Below, piece by piece: positions 11,311 through 22,819 of a stretch of DNA of 64,000 nucleotides (its first letter is position 1; each line of letters starts with the position of its first letter). The translations under genes were made by a program, and so were the position numbers. The notes beneath the pieces were generated by a model, which ran no database searches, was not told the origin of the DNA, and saw only the letters and a list, made by a program, of their open reading frames with translations. The DNA comes from Saturnia japonica (Eukaryota > Arthropoda > Insecta > Lepidoptera > Saturniidae): the NCBI GenBank assembly GCA_033032175.1, contig CM065307.1:434001-498000 (forward strand). The letters run 5' to 3'.

Positions 11311-11654
11311 AAAAGTATTATTACTATAAATAAATTATTATCGTGTAACGTACGTCGACATTGACCTAATTGTTGGTTATAACTCAAGCAATTAATTAGT
11401 ATAGCCCACAACATTCCTTATTAATGACTGATTTACTGGCAATTAATTTTTTCTGACCTCATATTTCGTGTAATTTTATCTATTAATAAACCTACGTCCG
11501 CTGGAATTAATTTAGTCACTACAATAGGAAATCAAAAGAAGTGTCATGTCTCCACATACAAGTAGCTTGTCTTTATCTTTCTTTTAAACACATGTTTTTA
11601 GCGGTACATGAAAGAATGAAGCAGGTAGAGTTTATCGTGGTTGTATAATTCAAA

Positions 11655-11820
11655 AAAGTGTATGCGTGTGTCAGGTCCAACGCACGACTGGTGTTTACTA
11701 CATAAGTACGATTGTTTTTGAATTTGCAATAGGTTAAGATTGATTGACTGATTGACTGACTGGTTGCTTGAGTGGTTAATGATTTATCTAAAACAAGATG
11801 ATGTATTTATACACAACGTA
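11655..11820 (-). repeat. Inverted repeat pair N, right member
   Basis: Read on the minus strand it gives ATACATCATCTTGTTTTAG, ATAAATCATTAACCACTCAA, a GACT/GATT-rich microsatellite (plus 11738-11772), and TCGTGCGTTGGACCTGACAC. This matches the copy at 8755-8935 in order. Confidence 0.55.
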
Positions 11821-11895
11821 ACGCTTTTTTTAACGCTTGTATTAATTTCATTCCTCATAAACTTTCCATACCGAGGTCTTTACAGTATAAAGTAT

Positions 11896-12258
11896 ATATA
11901 TATATATTAATACGTGAAGCAAAAGCTTTCGGTACCTTTTTAAGCGTATTGCGTGCACGGAAGACTGTGAGATTTGGCATGGTTAAAATTTATATGGAGA
12001 AGGAGTGCAGAAAACTAAATTTTATCTATAATATCTGTTACTAATATATAGAATTAAATACATTAATACTGTGAATCCTAGCACAACCAGTGCCATTGAA
12101 CTTAGACCCGCCAAAATATTGACATTGTCACTCGACGAAAAGTGACAACAAGTGATGTAGATAATACTCATTGTTTATGAATACTGTAAATATCAAACTA
12201 AAAATAGTCTATGATCAAAAAGTCGCTGATCGAATTTCGACCTTAGCGCGATCGCTAG
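11896..12258 (+). mobile_element. Helitron family A, copy 2
   Basis: All internal blocks are present. The 3' end GCGCGATCGCTAG|T is intact. The 5' TC has been lost or absorbed into a (TA)n tract at 11893-11908, which probably grew from the TATATATTAATA start. Confidence 0.85.
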
Positions 12259-13432
12259 TATTATGTGAATCGATACCCAAAAAGTAAACTCCAAAGATAA
12301 AAACTGTTCCTTAACCAATATTTTAATTTAACCAATACACAAATATTTAAATAGTTCCTTCGATTAGTTCGTAGCATTATCTAGTAAGTAAGACATTAAT
12401 ATAGTTGGAGATTCCAAATAAACTGATATTATTTATGTGACTAACTCTGAGACATACTTAATGTTGGCCGGGAACTAGTACGCTAAAAGCCATTACAAAG
12501 TTGGATCTTAGCGCTGGAACCTCGTAAAATACTTCGTACGATCATAGACGCGACCTAAGTGACAAACTTGTATTCCACGTCCTGTTGCCAATTGTCAACT
12601 AATAGTATAATGTATAACTTGCGTCAAAGCGAAGTTTGTTTAATAAAGTGTTAAATTCATAACGTATATACTGAATTGTGTATCAGGATATCGTAAATCT
12701 CAAGTTAAATTACTGACAGCCAAATTAGCTCTTTATTACTCTGACTTAGTTTTAATTAAATAATACGTTTATTTTATTATTATTTAAAATGGCTCTAAAT
12801 ACTTTATTTTTATGAAATGTTATATAAAAATCTCCATACAGAATGTTAAATTTTATAGTAGCACTTAAAAGTGACGGCCGCGCCACTCTGCCTGAACATA
12901 AGAACAATACAATCAAAAAACTACACCGAACATCAAAAGATCGGATATCCGTCGAACGGTCACCATTATCATGCTAGCCTGCAAACCGCTTGACTTAAAT
13001 ATTTCTTCATTAAATTTGTTTTGCCCCTATTCTGATTACGCTTTGAAAACTTTTTTTGTCTTTGAAACTCCTTTGATAAATCATATAATGTAACCGGAGA
13101 GGATTACAACGGAGTATGTTTAATGTAGTATTCTAGTTTGACATTTGTGCATTAAGAACTGGTAAAAGTTACTAAAAAAAAACCGTCTCGGGACGCCTGG
13201 CAGATGTGAAACATCGAAATTATTTTGTATAAGTTATATGCACTAAAAGAACAGATTACGACAGGAATCAGACATGGAATAATGAAAAGATAAAGCATTA
13301 CAAATTTGTTTCATAAAATAATGACTGTTTATTACATAAATATTCATTTTTATTAAATACAAAATAAATAAATTAAAAATTAAATTGAAATCGTGACAAG
13401 TCAATTATTTTCATAAATGTATATTCATAATT
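12259..13432. other. No gene recognised
   Basis: A short GC-richer word cluster at 12880-12960 (GTGACGGCCGCGCCACTC) is embedded in AT-rich DNA. No element border or frame was found. Confidence 0.4.
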
Positions 13433-13540
13433 TCAAAATTCATAGAACATATATTCCATCATATAGCATGGCGATGTGTCACCACGACCTGTATCGCCAC
13501 GCCAACAATCAGGTTTACCCTCGTCCACAGATGTTTCAAA
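13433..13540 (-). other. Short open frame with an RGD-type motif
   Basis: Thirty-six codons between stops on the minus strand read ETSVDEGKPDCWRGD followed by TGRGDTSPCYMMEYMFYEF. Amino-acid composition is more protein-like than expected for this AT-rich DNA. The frame lacks an ATG and an AG acceptor at its edge. It could be the relic of a coding exon or chance. No family is recognised. Confidence 0.2.
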
Positions 13541-14046
13541 TCAAAAATATTTAAGGGGAAAGGTTTATTTCAACTAAATATCTACGAAACGAAACCAATT
13601 CAATAGGAAAAATAGTCAGTGAGTTTGAATATTTTAATCAATGTTACATATGATACTACCTTACTACCTTAAAAATTCGGAATATTCAAGCAAAGTCTAG
13701 AAGATTCTCTTCCCAGTGCAAATGGCGGAAAAAACCTGGTAAATGCGTGGAGAAAGATTGTCGACCTGAGGGTTATAGCTAGCCTAATACTTGCGTCTCA
13801 TCTTACTTATAATATATGAAGTGACTGATATTTATGGATGCTGTTTTGTAAACAAAAGGTTTCCATAGGTACCATATTTTATGTTTAATTCAGTGTACTT
13901 TACTAGACGCTTGACAGTAATTAAAAAACGAAACGAAATAATTCCCTTGACACCTTTACCTAATTTCGAAAGCTTAATGAATTGTATCGCTTTTAGTTTA
14001 TCACTTGGTCGGAACTTGGTGAAAGCTGCCGTGAATTGTGGTAACT

Positions 14047-14134
14047 TCAGTTGTCGTGCGAGCGCCGGTCCGCCCACCCGCCCAGCCGCTACGTGACTAC
14101 GGCGTAGCGAATCGCGACTCCACTTAAATCGCAG
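14047..14134 (+). promoter_or_regulatory. Candidate promoter and non-coding first exon
   Basis: A CpG-containing GC-rich run (14055-14122) lies in otherwise AT-rich DNA. It starts with TCAGTT at 14047-14052, matching the arthropod initiator TCAGT, and ends at GCAG|GTATGT (donor after 14134). No DPE-like match was seen at the expected +28 to +32. No good ATG-started frame spans the segment, so it would be 5' UTR. If spliced to the acceptor at 38100 it would give the downstream PTB gene a first intron of about 24 kb. That pairing is inference. Confidence 0.35.
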
Positions 14135-15714
14135 GTATGTTTAATTCAATAAATTAAAAAAAACTAACAATATTTTATTATTAGATAGTTATTGTTTGTA
14201 AAGTTATATTTATGTGTTGAAGGTCTGAACTTTTGGTATAAATGAAGAGTTATTTATTATGAGAAAACTTATATGCAATATTTATTGAATATTTTTACTA
14301 ATTGTTAATTACGCAACCCATTCATAGAATTCCAAGTCAAATATTAAATTTTAGAATAATAATTTTAAATTAGATTGTAGCTACTGTTGTTTAAAACATT
14401 GCAATTTTTTTTTTCTTGTTTAAATGTACTGAAGTAGCCGCAACACATATTCGTTAAATTAATGTATAAGTACTATATTAAAAATGCTCAATAAATTATT
14501 AGAAATATTAATTCAAGAAACTTTTTTATAAGTCAGTTTTTATAAGTAAGTAAACCCAAGGTAATACAAATATAAAAATAAAATTAAAGCATGGTAGCCA
14601 AAAATTTTGTAATATTTGTCTGGCTAACTTCAGGTTTAAAACACAAGTACGTGCACCATTCATTTTTTTTAGGGGCTGTACTTGAGTCACTCATTCCCTT
14701 ATAAAAGCTCAGCGTGTAACTATTACTGGCTATGTTTTTACTTAAAAATAGATAAGGTTTTAGTCTAATATAACGTACCTTTTACTTTTATATTAATATT
14801 TAATTTTTGTCAAGAACAGACGTAGATTTTTTAAATATTTATATGAAGTCCAGTTGAAGTAAATTATTTAATTTTATATTAAGACCACTTAAAATCTTAT
14901 CACGTTTATATTCATTGAGGTGTACACTGTACATATAATAAATATTTATTGTCAGCATTGAATTCAATAAAAAAACAAAAATTTTATACAATAACTTAAT
15001 GAAAACATTTGTAGGAAACACAAAATCACAAAAAAATTACTAACTTCATACAAACTTTTCGATGACTTGTGTAATTTAGACATTGAACATATATTCACAT
15101 TGACAGCTAATAACAGACGAGACTTTTCTGTCAACGGAGCCCTCTAATACTCGTAAATCAAACGTAAGCCGCCCGCCGAGAATACCGAATCAATTGACGA
15201 GAGCGTGATTTGTAGTCAAAATACAAAGAATAGCTCCTAAAATACGGCATCTTAATTGACTAATTAAAATGTCGCTTATGTGCGTGAGTGACAATAAAAT
15301 GTTGCGAAGTCAAAAACTTTACCCTGTTAATGGGAAAAATATTGAATAGGATCCGATAATTTAATTAATATTAAGAAGACAGTCTAGTCTTAAAAGAAGC
15401 CCTACTCTTACTGAATATTGTTATTTGCTTATGACCCCTTTAGCCTTTACCTCTAAATCTGTATAAATCCATGTTAATTACCTAATATGTTTTATGATTG
15501 CTCGGAAAATTGACGACATTGTTCTTGATGGTAAGCTAGGTATAATAAAAAAACGCTTAACACCGAGAAATTTCTATACCACAGATCAGTAATGTTTTAG
15601 AAATTCCTACCTTCCCTTTGTCCCCATCTCTTTATTTTATAACACATACATTCACACTTCATTTTTCAACATACTTACATATAATTTAATGCTTTTTCTG
15701 GCTGACTATACTGT
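14135..15714. other. AT-rich DNA, no gene
   Basis: There are no recognised elements. A slightly GC-richer stretch at 15135-15215 holds no frame. Confidence 0.4.
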
Positions 15715-15790
15715 TAGTCTTAGAAGCCCTGAAGCCTCAGGCGGCTTTTACTGCTTCACCGTGGCTAATTTAACGCCTTACGGTATGTAC
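15715..15790 (+). repeat. Repeat family H, short copy
   Basis: CTGTTAGTCTTAGAAGCCCT, GAAGCCTCAGGCGGCTTTTA and CTGCTTCACCGTGGCT match the start of the longer copy at 29588-29880, where the same three blocks occur in order. Confidence 0.5.
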
Positions 15791-16229
15791 TTTGACAGAC
15801 AGCAGCAGATATAGTAGATACCATATTTATATAACTAAAACGTGCAATTCGAAAAATTTACAACATAGAACCTCGCGGATCACTAAAAAACAAGTTTCAG
15901 GAATTTAATATTTTCTTAACTTTGCCCTCCCAGCACACTCTTGATAATTTAATTTAGTTATGTTCGCAATTTTTTTTAATAGTGTATAGGTATGCGCTGT
16001 TTCTCTATATCACTCGATAGTAAGTGAAGATGAAGTGAAGTGAAGACTCTCAAGTTATAGGTGGACGGGTAAACAGACACCGGGAGTGAATTCCACTCCT
16101 AAACGACCGGCATAATGTAATACTAGAAATTAACACAAATTAGTCATCCCACGTTTTCTATTCAGTAAGACATATAAAAGTTATTTACGTAATAGTTAAG
16201 ATCTTTAATAAAATCCCTAAGCGCTTTAC

Positions 16230-16372
16230 CGATTTGCCGAAGGATAAGTTCATGGATCATGTCAAGCATGTTTTAAGTTATTAGCGTGGATCATTATGTG
16301 AATTATAGTGATGTCTGAAAATAACCCTCTCTCTCTGTATATCCAGTAAAACAATATAAATAATAAATGTTA
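16230..16372 (+). mobile_element. LINE family X, 3' end copy 1
   Basis: The end of an ORF2 frame reads LPKDKFMDHVKHVLSY and a stop, followed by GATCATTATGTGAATTATAG and a CTCTCTCTCTGTATATC block. The same order (F..HVK..L stop, then a ..ATTATGTGAA.GATAGTG..GT.TGGAAGTG..TCTCTCT.TG block) recurs at 18723, 22565 (-), 58110 (-) and 63437. These are 5'-truncated non-LTR copies. Confidence 0.65.
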
Positions 16373-18722
16373 ACCTTTTTAATACACAGCTAAATGTAAA
16401 GAGTTTCTTGTTAGCTCTTCCCGATGACAAAGATGTTCTTCTAAACAATGTTAGTGTTTTAACTTGATAAATTATTTAATAAGCTTGTATATAATAAAGT
16501 ACATATTTTTGATTTATAAAATTTTAAAGAACCGATTTTTAACTTGAAAAATTATATATTTCCGAGTCTTTCAGTGGTTACGCTATTCCACGTGAGAGTC
16601 GCTTTTCCGAGGCAGTATGAGGTATGATAAAATAAATAATATTGTCAATACGACCTTCAATCAACACAATGTCGGCAAATGGTTCACTCGCGACTCGCGG
16701 TCAAACAGCGCATAAATAACTTTTATATCCCATCTCATATTAAAGTCAAGGAAATTACTTTAACAATGTATTCAGAATACCTACCGATAAAACTTTTTAA
16801 CATAACGACATAAGCGGGCTTGCAATTATACGATCACCGAAAACTGTCGTCGTGGTATCTAGAACACGTCGAAATCTTCGAACAATACTGTAGCCCTCTC
16901 CTAGGACTACCCTGCCGACTCAGATTTGCAATATCCTAAACAAACTAAGACAAATTCTTTGCCTTTACGCACTCATCGTTAACAATTGATCGATCACAGA
17001 TTTTTAAGTAACATTTTGTTGCGATTTGAGAGAAATTACGATCTTTTTCTGACGGAAGTAAAGTTCAGTAAAATATATAGTTTTTCTTTTTATATTTAAT
17101 GCTAATAATATTAATAATAAATAAAAATTTGATTAGCAAATAAACAAAAAAATGCTTGATATGCATTTAAAGTAAAATTTTATTTCACCTATTAATGACA
17201 TTGTAATATAATGGTATTATATAGGTATACGTACAAGCATTAGAAATAATTGTTTAAAAAAAAATATGATAATATACCTGTATGAATTATAAATTTTCTT
17301 CTATGCCAATACATAGTAGTCGCATGTCTTTAACTAACACTTTAAGATTTAAGGCTCTTTGGTCTTGGTTTTGGTAGTGAAAAAGTAGTATTCCTTTCAA
17401 CATTCTGACAGATTTCCATATCTAGTCTCTGGTAGTTTTTAGTACATTTTTAAAGTTGCCAAAGTCGATTGACGAATTACAATATTGTCACACTGCGCTG
17501 AGTGGTGCAGGGCATTCTACTTCTTGTGTTATATTGTGATGATCTTCTGACAGATTATCTCTTGCCCAATATTTGTGGTCTTTATGTAAAGTTTTTAAAT
17601 AACTGTTTATTTTAATATTTCTCTATAATTTATCACCCAACTCAAAATTATAATTTTACAGTATATACAAATGTTATAAAATCCACTTTAAAACTCGTTA
17701 ATGACAAGTTAAATACATAATATTAATTCTAAAAATACATTGATCTAATGAATGCAGATCGGATAATAGTTATTGTGACATACATTGAATGGCAGTGACA
17801 AGGTGTCAGCGCAAGGCCTTACTGCGGGGCTATTGTTACTATGTACAGAAAACCGTATCTAGAATACTTCTATTAATACATTAGCAGACGTGTAATATGT
17901 TTACTTATGGGATTATTCAGAATTAATGAAATGAGTTCTAGTTTTTTGATTGCGAAGTTTGCACTGTCATAACACGGTAAACCATTTTCATCATGTGACT
18001 ATTTGATAATTGGAATTCGTTTCCTATCAACATCGATTTAACCAACTCTTGGGATTCCTTCAAGTATTGGCTACGTAGGTTTTACTTGGAGCAGTTGAGT
18101 ATCGGCTAGATTTTTTTTTTGTACTAAATATTATGAATACCTTTCTCTTGCTCCCCTGGAAGACTGGTAGAGAATGCTTTTTAGCATTAAATCCTTCCAT
18201 TATACTTTTTTGTACAAGTAAGAATATAATAATAATAAAACCACTTCAGTTTGTAAATATTGATATCATTGAGCGGTTAATATTACGTTTTTAAAATAGT
18301 ATTAAAACTTCTTATCGATACCTAATATGAACTTAATTACTGTAAAATACAGCTAGCTACCTGCCCTAATTATGCTAAGATACTACAGAAAAAAAAGTCC
18401 ATATTTGAACATTTAAGCTATAGTACTTTGCGACTAATAAAAGGATTTTTATTTAACCAAAATTATCATTCTATATAAAAAATTAAATACATTTTATGTA
18501 CCTATAATACCGAAGTTAATTAAATTACCTGATCCTACTGTACAAGTCAACATCGTCGGCGACTATTATGAGATATATAATTCATTGGCAGGCGCCGCGG
18601 TGTTTGAGGCCAACTCGAATAACTTTTCATGTTATGTTTGAAGGAATACGTGACTATATAATTAACTGATTAATTAGTTACAGTTCATGCATATTGAGTC
18701 TGCAGACAGCAGGTTTTACTGA
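16373..18722. other. Mostly unique AT-rich DNA
   Basis: GC-richer patches at 16555-16700 (words such as CACTCGCGACTCGCGG) and 16810-16930 carry no frame or splice pair and no match to other repeats here. They could be regulatory. At 17480-17590 nothing was recognised. Confidence 0.35.
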
Positions 18723-18812
18723 CAAAAGGTTATTATAAAGAGATCACTATGTGAACGATAGTGTTGTCTGGAAGTGACTCTCTCTTTGCATTCACTAATT
18801 AATTAATATTAA
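18723..18812 (+). mobile_element. LINE family X, short 3' copy
   Basis: GATCACTATGTGAACGATAG, then TGTTGTCTGGAAGTGACTC and TCTCTTTGCATTCAC. It contains only the segment after the ORF stop. Confidence 0.55.
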
Positions 18813-18960
18813 TTAAATTAAGTGTAAATGTTTTTGAAAAATTTGAAAAGACCCGAACGAGTTTTTGCAGGCTCTTATCAATAAATGGGATGTTTTCAAG
18901 ATTGTTTTGATGTTTGACGTTCATAAGTTCTTAAGGTCTAAATAGAAAAAAAAAATATTT

Positions 18961-19135
18961 TGATTGAATCAAAAGAGTTTTAAAAATAGGTATTCATCCT
19001 CTTTTTTGGCCTCGCCTTATCCCGTCACGCGGGGTCGGCTTTCCCAATGATTGAATCAAAAGAGTTTTAAAAATAGGTATTCATCCTCTTTTTTGGCCTC
19101 GCCTTATCCCGTCACGCGGGGTCGGCTTTCCCAAT
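18961..19135. repeat. Perfect tandem duplication, 87-bp unit
   Basis: Positions 18961-19047 and 19048-19134 are identical in my base-by-base reading. The unit runs from TGATTGAATCAAAAGAG to GTCGGCTTTCCCAA. The right-hand unit continues into the RTE-type LINE tail, so the event duplicated the LINE 3' edge plus flanking DNA. The absence of differences points to a very recent event or an assembly artefact. Confidence 0.9.
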
Positions 19136-19252
19136 CATGTGACGATGTTTAATTTCGGTCTTGTGCGTCATCTTCCGTCCTGTCCCTCTCATGTCTTTTC
19201 GGACCTTCGTCATCCATGTTGCTTGAGGTCTTCCTTTGGTCTTTGTAGCCAT
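19112..19252 (-). pseudogene. RTE-type LINE polyprotein tail
   Basis: A 46-codon minus-strand frame reads MATKTKGRPQATWMTKVRKD and ends in MIGKADPA followed by TGA. This G.RP..TW...V..DM....L...D...W..M..KADPA pattern is the known C-terminal tail of RTE-clade retrotransposon proteins and of endonuclease/reverse transcriptase fragments derived from them. A stop replaces the expected next codon. The protein upstream of the tail is missing, so the copy is dead. Confidence 0.65.
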
Positions 19253-19508
19253 GGAAAGGCATTTAATCATGACGCCAAAAAAAAATTAAATTAAAATTAT
19301 TTTTTAAACGGCTGTTCTGAAATCTTAGCTAAATGAGTTACGATGTTATTCACGTAGGTTATTGATATGTTGTCTTTGGATTATCTGTTCTTATCTTATC
19401 CATTAGGTAAACAAATATAATGACGTTAGTTTTTCATAATATTGTCACTTGAATACTTTCAAATTACCCTTTCAATTAAAATCGATATATTGTTTACAAT
19501 TAACAGAA

Positions 19509-19850
19509 CTAGCGGTCGCTCAATGATCGAAATTCGACCAGTGACTTTTTAATCGTAGACTATTTTTTGTTTGACATTTGCAGTATGAACCTAAACAATA
19601 AATATTATATCACTAGATGTCATTTTTCATTGAGTGACAATGTCAATATTTTGGGGAGTCTAAATTTAATGCCACTGGTCGTGTTAGGATTCGCTATATT
19701 AATTTATTAAATTAGAAACAGATATAGATAAATTTTAGCTTTCTGCACTCCTTCTCCATATAAACTTTAAACCATGCCACATCTCACAGTCTTCCGTGCT
19801 CGCAATACGCTTAAAAAGGGGTACAAATTTTTGCTGCATCTATTATATTA
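19509..19850 (-). mobile_element. Helitron family A, copy 3
   Basis: Minus orientation with an intact GCGACCGCTAG|T end at plus 19509. The palindrome TGGTCGAATTTCGA is kept in part. The 5' border is degenerate: GCAGCAAAAATT instead of GTGAAGCAAAAACTT. The precise end near 19850 is therefore uncertain. Confidence 0.8.
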
Positions 19851-20316
19851 TCAGAAAAAGTCGAATATATCCACATGAACTAGATTTATTATGAAGCGAG
19901 TGCTTCAGATTAATATGTAGGATTGAGGAGCTTGGAGACACGTGTTTGTTGACCGGACTGGGACTATTTCGACAGACAATTGATTTTACTACTCGAGTCT
20001 TGTTTTTGATTATTGAATTCATTTTCTTAATGGACCTCCTTTAAATGATACTTTTAAAGTACTTATAAAATATTTACTTGAAGATAAAGTGACCTCCCGC
20101 AATTTCATATGAATTAATAATATGATATATAATTTCTCAAATGCATTTTTTCTTGGCAACGCTATATCTCCGTTAATTATTTATCAATATTAATGATTCA
20201 AACATTTTCGCCCTCTATTGATATACATACTAATTAAAAGTATCATATTGAATTGTACTTTTATCCCTATTATCATCTTAAATATGTTAAAAATAATTAT
20301 TAAAATATGTATGGTA
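19851..20316. other. No gene recognised
   Basis: A word CTTGGCAACGCTATATCTCC (20153-20172) followed by TTAATTATTTATCAATATTA recurs in diverged form at about 51991-52030. This suggests another low-copy repeat of unknown type. Confidence 0.4.
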
Positions 20317-20501
20317 TCCTATATTCAATTAATAAAATTGAAGTGTCTGTTTGTAATATCAAAATAACAGCTTTTTACTAAACGCATATGAAAGTATATA
20401 TGATATCTATAACAATAAAACCCATTTCTGAAATTTTTGCCTGTCTGTCTGTGTGTATGTCATTCATTAGTCCACGCGAACCAAGCCGTGGGCACAGCTA
20501 G
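20317..20501 (+). mobile_element. Helitron family B, copy 2 (internally deleted, both ends intact)
   Basis: The 5' junction is A|TCCTATATTC and the 3' junction GTGGGCACAGCTAG|T. Between them only the first 130 bp and last 45 bp of the 490-bp element remain. The subterminal hairpin is CCACGCGAACCAAGCCGTGG. Retention of both termini makes this the clearest short derivative of the family. Confidence 0.8.
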
Positions 20502-21114
20502 TTCTTAATAAAAATATATTCAGCTAATATTTACGAGACGTCTTCTAATAACGAGTTGTTTAACGATCTTTACACTTTCAGATGGATCAACTAGTTAAAA
20601 TATTATACTTAAGTACACCAAACGTAACCTCGAGGTTTAATGTAGCTTTGCATCAGTGAAATAATTTCTTGAAATCGGATCTGTAGTTATGGATAACCAC
20701 CTACAAACATACTAAATATCTAAGTATCTTTAAATATAAAAATTGTATTAAACATTTGGATCACAGAGTTCGGGTGAAAGAATATTGATATTCTGAAGTA
20801 TTTAGAAACTGTATACTGCGCCGTCTATGTTTATATTGAAACAGTGTTTTTTGTCAACTTGTTGAGAACTAGTTCGCTTAAAACGTTGCAGTGGGGCTGG
20901 GAACACTCGACCCTATTGCTTTAAGTGCGCCCTACTTGTAAACCGTGTGTCATTATCAAACTTATAACCCATTTTACAACTCACATATAACTTATTTTAA
21001 TGTATATTTCTTTATTATATTGTAACAGGCTATCGTATAAATATAAGCTCAGCTGAGGTTGAGTGATTATAAGATAACGTGTTGGGAAGGCGTCACGAAA
21101 GGTGTATATTCAAA
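20502..21114. other. No gene recognised
   Basis: Plain AT-rich DNA with isolated CpG words. Nothing to report. Confidence 0.4.
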
Positions 21115-21388
21115 TCTTCTATACAAATAATAAAATTGAAGTGTCTGTTTGTAATGTCAAAATAACAGTTTTTTACTAAATGCATATGAAAGTATATACG
21201 ATACCTATAACAAAAAAGCCCATGTTTTAAATTTTTGTCTGTTTGTTTGTTCCGGGTAATTACCGAAATGGTTGGACCGATTTTGACGGGACTTTCACTG
21301 ATAAATAGTTGATGATATAGGGAGTAACTTAGGCTACTTTTATTTTAGAAAAAGAATTAGAGTTCCGCAGAAATTAAAAAAAAAATAA
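21115..21388 (+). mobile_element. Helitron family B, copy 3 (3'-truncated)
   Basis: It begins A|TCTTCTATACAAATAATAA and keeps all blocks up to AGAATTAGAGTTCCGC. It then stops in a run of A, so the CTAG end is absent. Confidence 0.7.
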
Positions 21389-21412
21389 CTGAAAATTAAA
21401 CTAAATTCGAAT

Positions 21413-21690
21413 ATGCTAGACATACGTTTTCAATTAGAGTATTTCTTTGCATTCATTTTTCACTCACTCAGACGTACTTTCATGTATTTGGACCTACAAA
21501 CTGCGATTACGCACTTTTTCCTGCGAATCCAATATAATAACGGATTCAGGATGTTGATGGGGCTGCCCCGTTTCTGCACTGCATTTGGTATACACAGGCA
21601 CACGTCGATAGCTTTCATGCCATCGTCAGACAAAATTGTGCCTTGTTGCTTTGCAGAGTGCGGGCCCACTCCAACTGCATCGTGAAATCC
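21413..21690 (+). pseudogene. LINE ORF2 fragment (region behind the RT domain)
   Basis: The plus-strand frame contains QYNNGFRMLMGLPRFCTAFG preceded by LQTAITHFFLRI. The YNN.FR.L.GLPR.CSASG-like pattern is typical of the segment C-terminal to the reverse transcriptase domain in many insect LINEs. About 90 codons are open. There are no catalytic motifs. It lies 25 bp beyond the truncated Helitron B copy and may be part of the same composite insertion. Confidence 0.5.
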
Positions 21691-21965
21691 ATAGCAAGGA
21701 GGTATGATTCCTCTATTATTGATCATCTTGTTCAAAAATGTATCACAAGAACCGAACTTGTTACAAAGTATTAGCGTTTACTAACATAGGTATAAGATTT
21801 TCTTTCTTTTTATACTAACCAACTATTTAAGATACTTAACTGAATTAAAGATTATTTTATTTTATATCCAACAATCAATACAAATAATAATTTGGTTTTT
21901 ATTGAACGTCAATGAACCAGACAGCTTTCAATGGAAACGTATGACACACACAGCCATGTTCATTA

Positions 21966-22052
21966 TGCGCTCGACAAGCGCGTGCAGGACGGGCACAGAG
22001 CGGCGCGGCGCGGCGCGGCGGTGCGACGCGGACGTGCGCACGCGCCGATATT
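21966..22052. promoter_or_regulatory. CpG-rich island with CGGCG repeats
   Basis: This is the most GC-rich run in the window apart from the gene leader: CGGCGCGGCGCGGCGCGGCG at 22001-22020, flanked by GACGGGCACAGAG and GACGCGGACGTGCGCACGCG. Such runs in AT-rich insect DNA often mark promoters or first exons. No TCAGT initiator directly next to it, and no convincing plus-strand donor, was found. The alternative is a GC microsatellite. Confidence 0.35.
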
Positions 22053-22564
22053 ACGTCGTGACTTACGAACAATGTCTCAATTACGTTAATTTATGTATTT
22101 TTAAGGCGTGACAGATGAAACATCTTTATTAATTAATTGTATATTACTAAGGCAAATTATAGTTTACAAAACAGAGTTTTAAAGTATAGATCGGATAGCC
22201 TGAGTAATCCTAGAAAATAACAAAATATTGTATTACCTATGAGTGATATTATGGGGGGTTGCCCACGCTCGTTGCATTGAAGCATGACGGTGGAAACTGT
22301 CGGAATAGATGCATATTTAGGCAACTACCTCGATCCTTATACTTTATTTACCATCCAGGTAAAATGCAATTTATTTGGCAGAGTTTACATTTCTTTTAAA
22401 TGGTTAGATAGTTATAAAAATTGTAAAACTATCTTGCAATCTATTTTACAGAACTGAGTACTTATAATTCGACAAGACATTTTCAATTTAACAGTTTTAT
22501 TTATCAGTGAGCTAAGATAACCAAACTAACCTCATCTGCAACAGCGATATCGGGGTCAAAATCA

Positions 22565-22810
22565 AAACATTTTTTTTTTCAATTTAGGCCCTAAGAAGGC
22601 ACTTATTAATGTCAAAACACTACCACTGGTTCGGAAAACATCTCAACCATTGAGAAGAACAGACAAGAAACTCGATCGGGTTTATCAACATATTATTTTC
22701 TTTTTTTTACAGTATTAAATTATATACCGTTATTATCATTTTCAGCAGATGTACAGAGAGGGAATCACATCCAGACTTCACCATCGTTCACGTAATCAGC
22801 CACCTTATAA
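22565..22810 (-). mobile_element. LINE family X, 3' end copy (UTR with poly(A) side)
   Basis: On the minus strand: GATTACGTGAACGATGGTGA, CCCTCTCTGTACATC, then a UTR block CGAGTTTCTTGTCTGTTCTT, then TGTTTTGACATTAATAAG, ending at a T-rich border on the plus strand (22570-22582). It joins the two sub-blocks that occur separately at 16230 and 49622, so they are one element. Confidence 0.6.
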
Positions 22811-22819
22811 TACCCCTTC

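Noticed and set aside
18961..19135. CRISPR-like direct repeat
   Set aside because: Two adjacent 87-bp units without spacers in a eukaryotic genome; simple tandem duplication.
21460..21735. 91-codon minus-strand frame
   Set aside because: Antisense to a plus-strand frame with the LINE motif QYNNGFRMLMGLPR.
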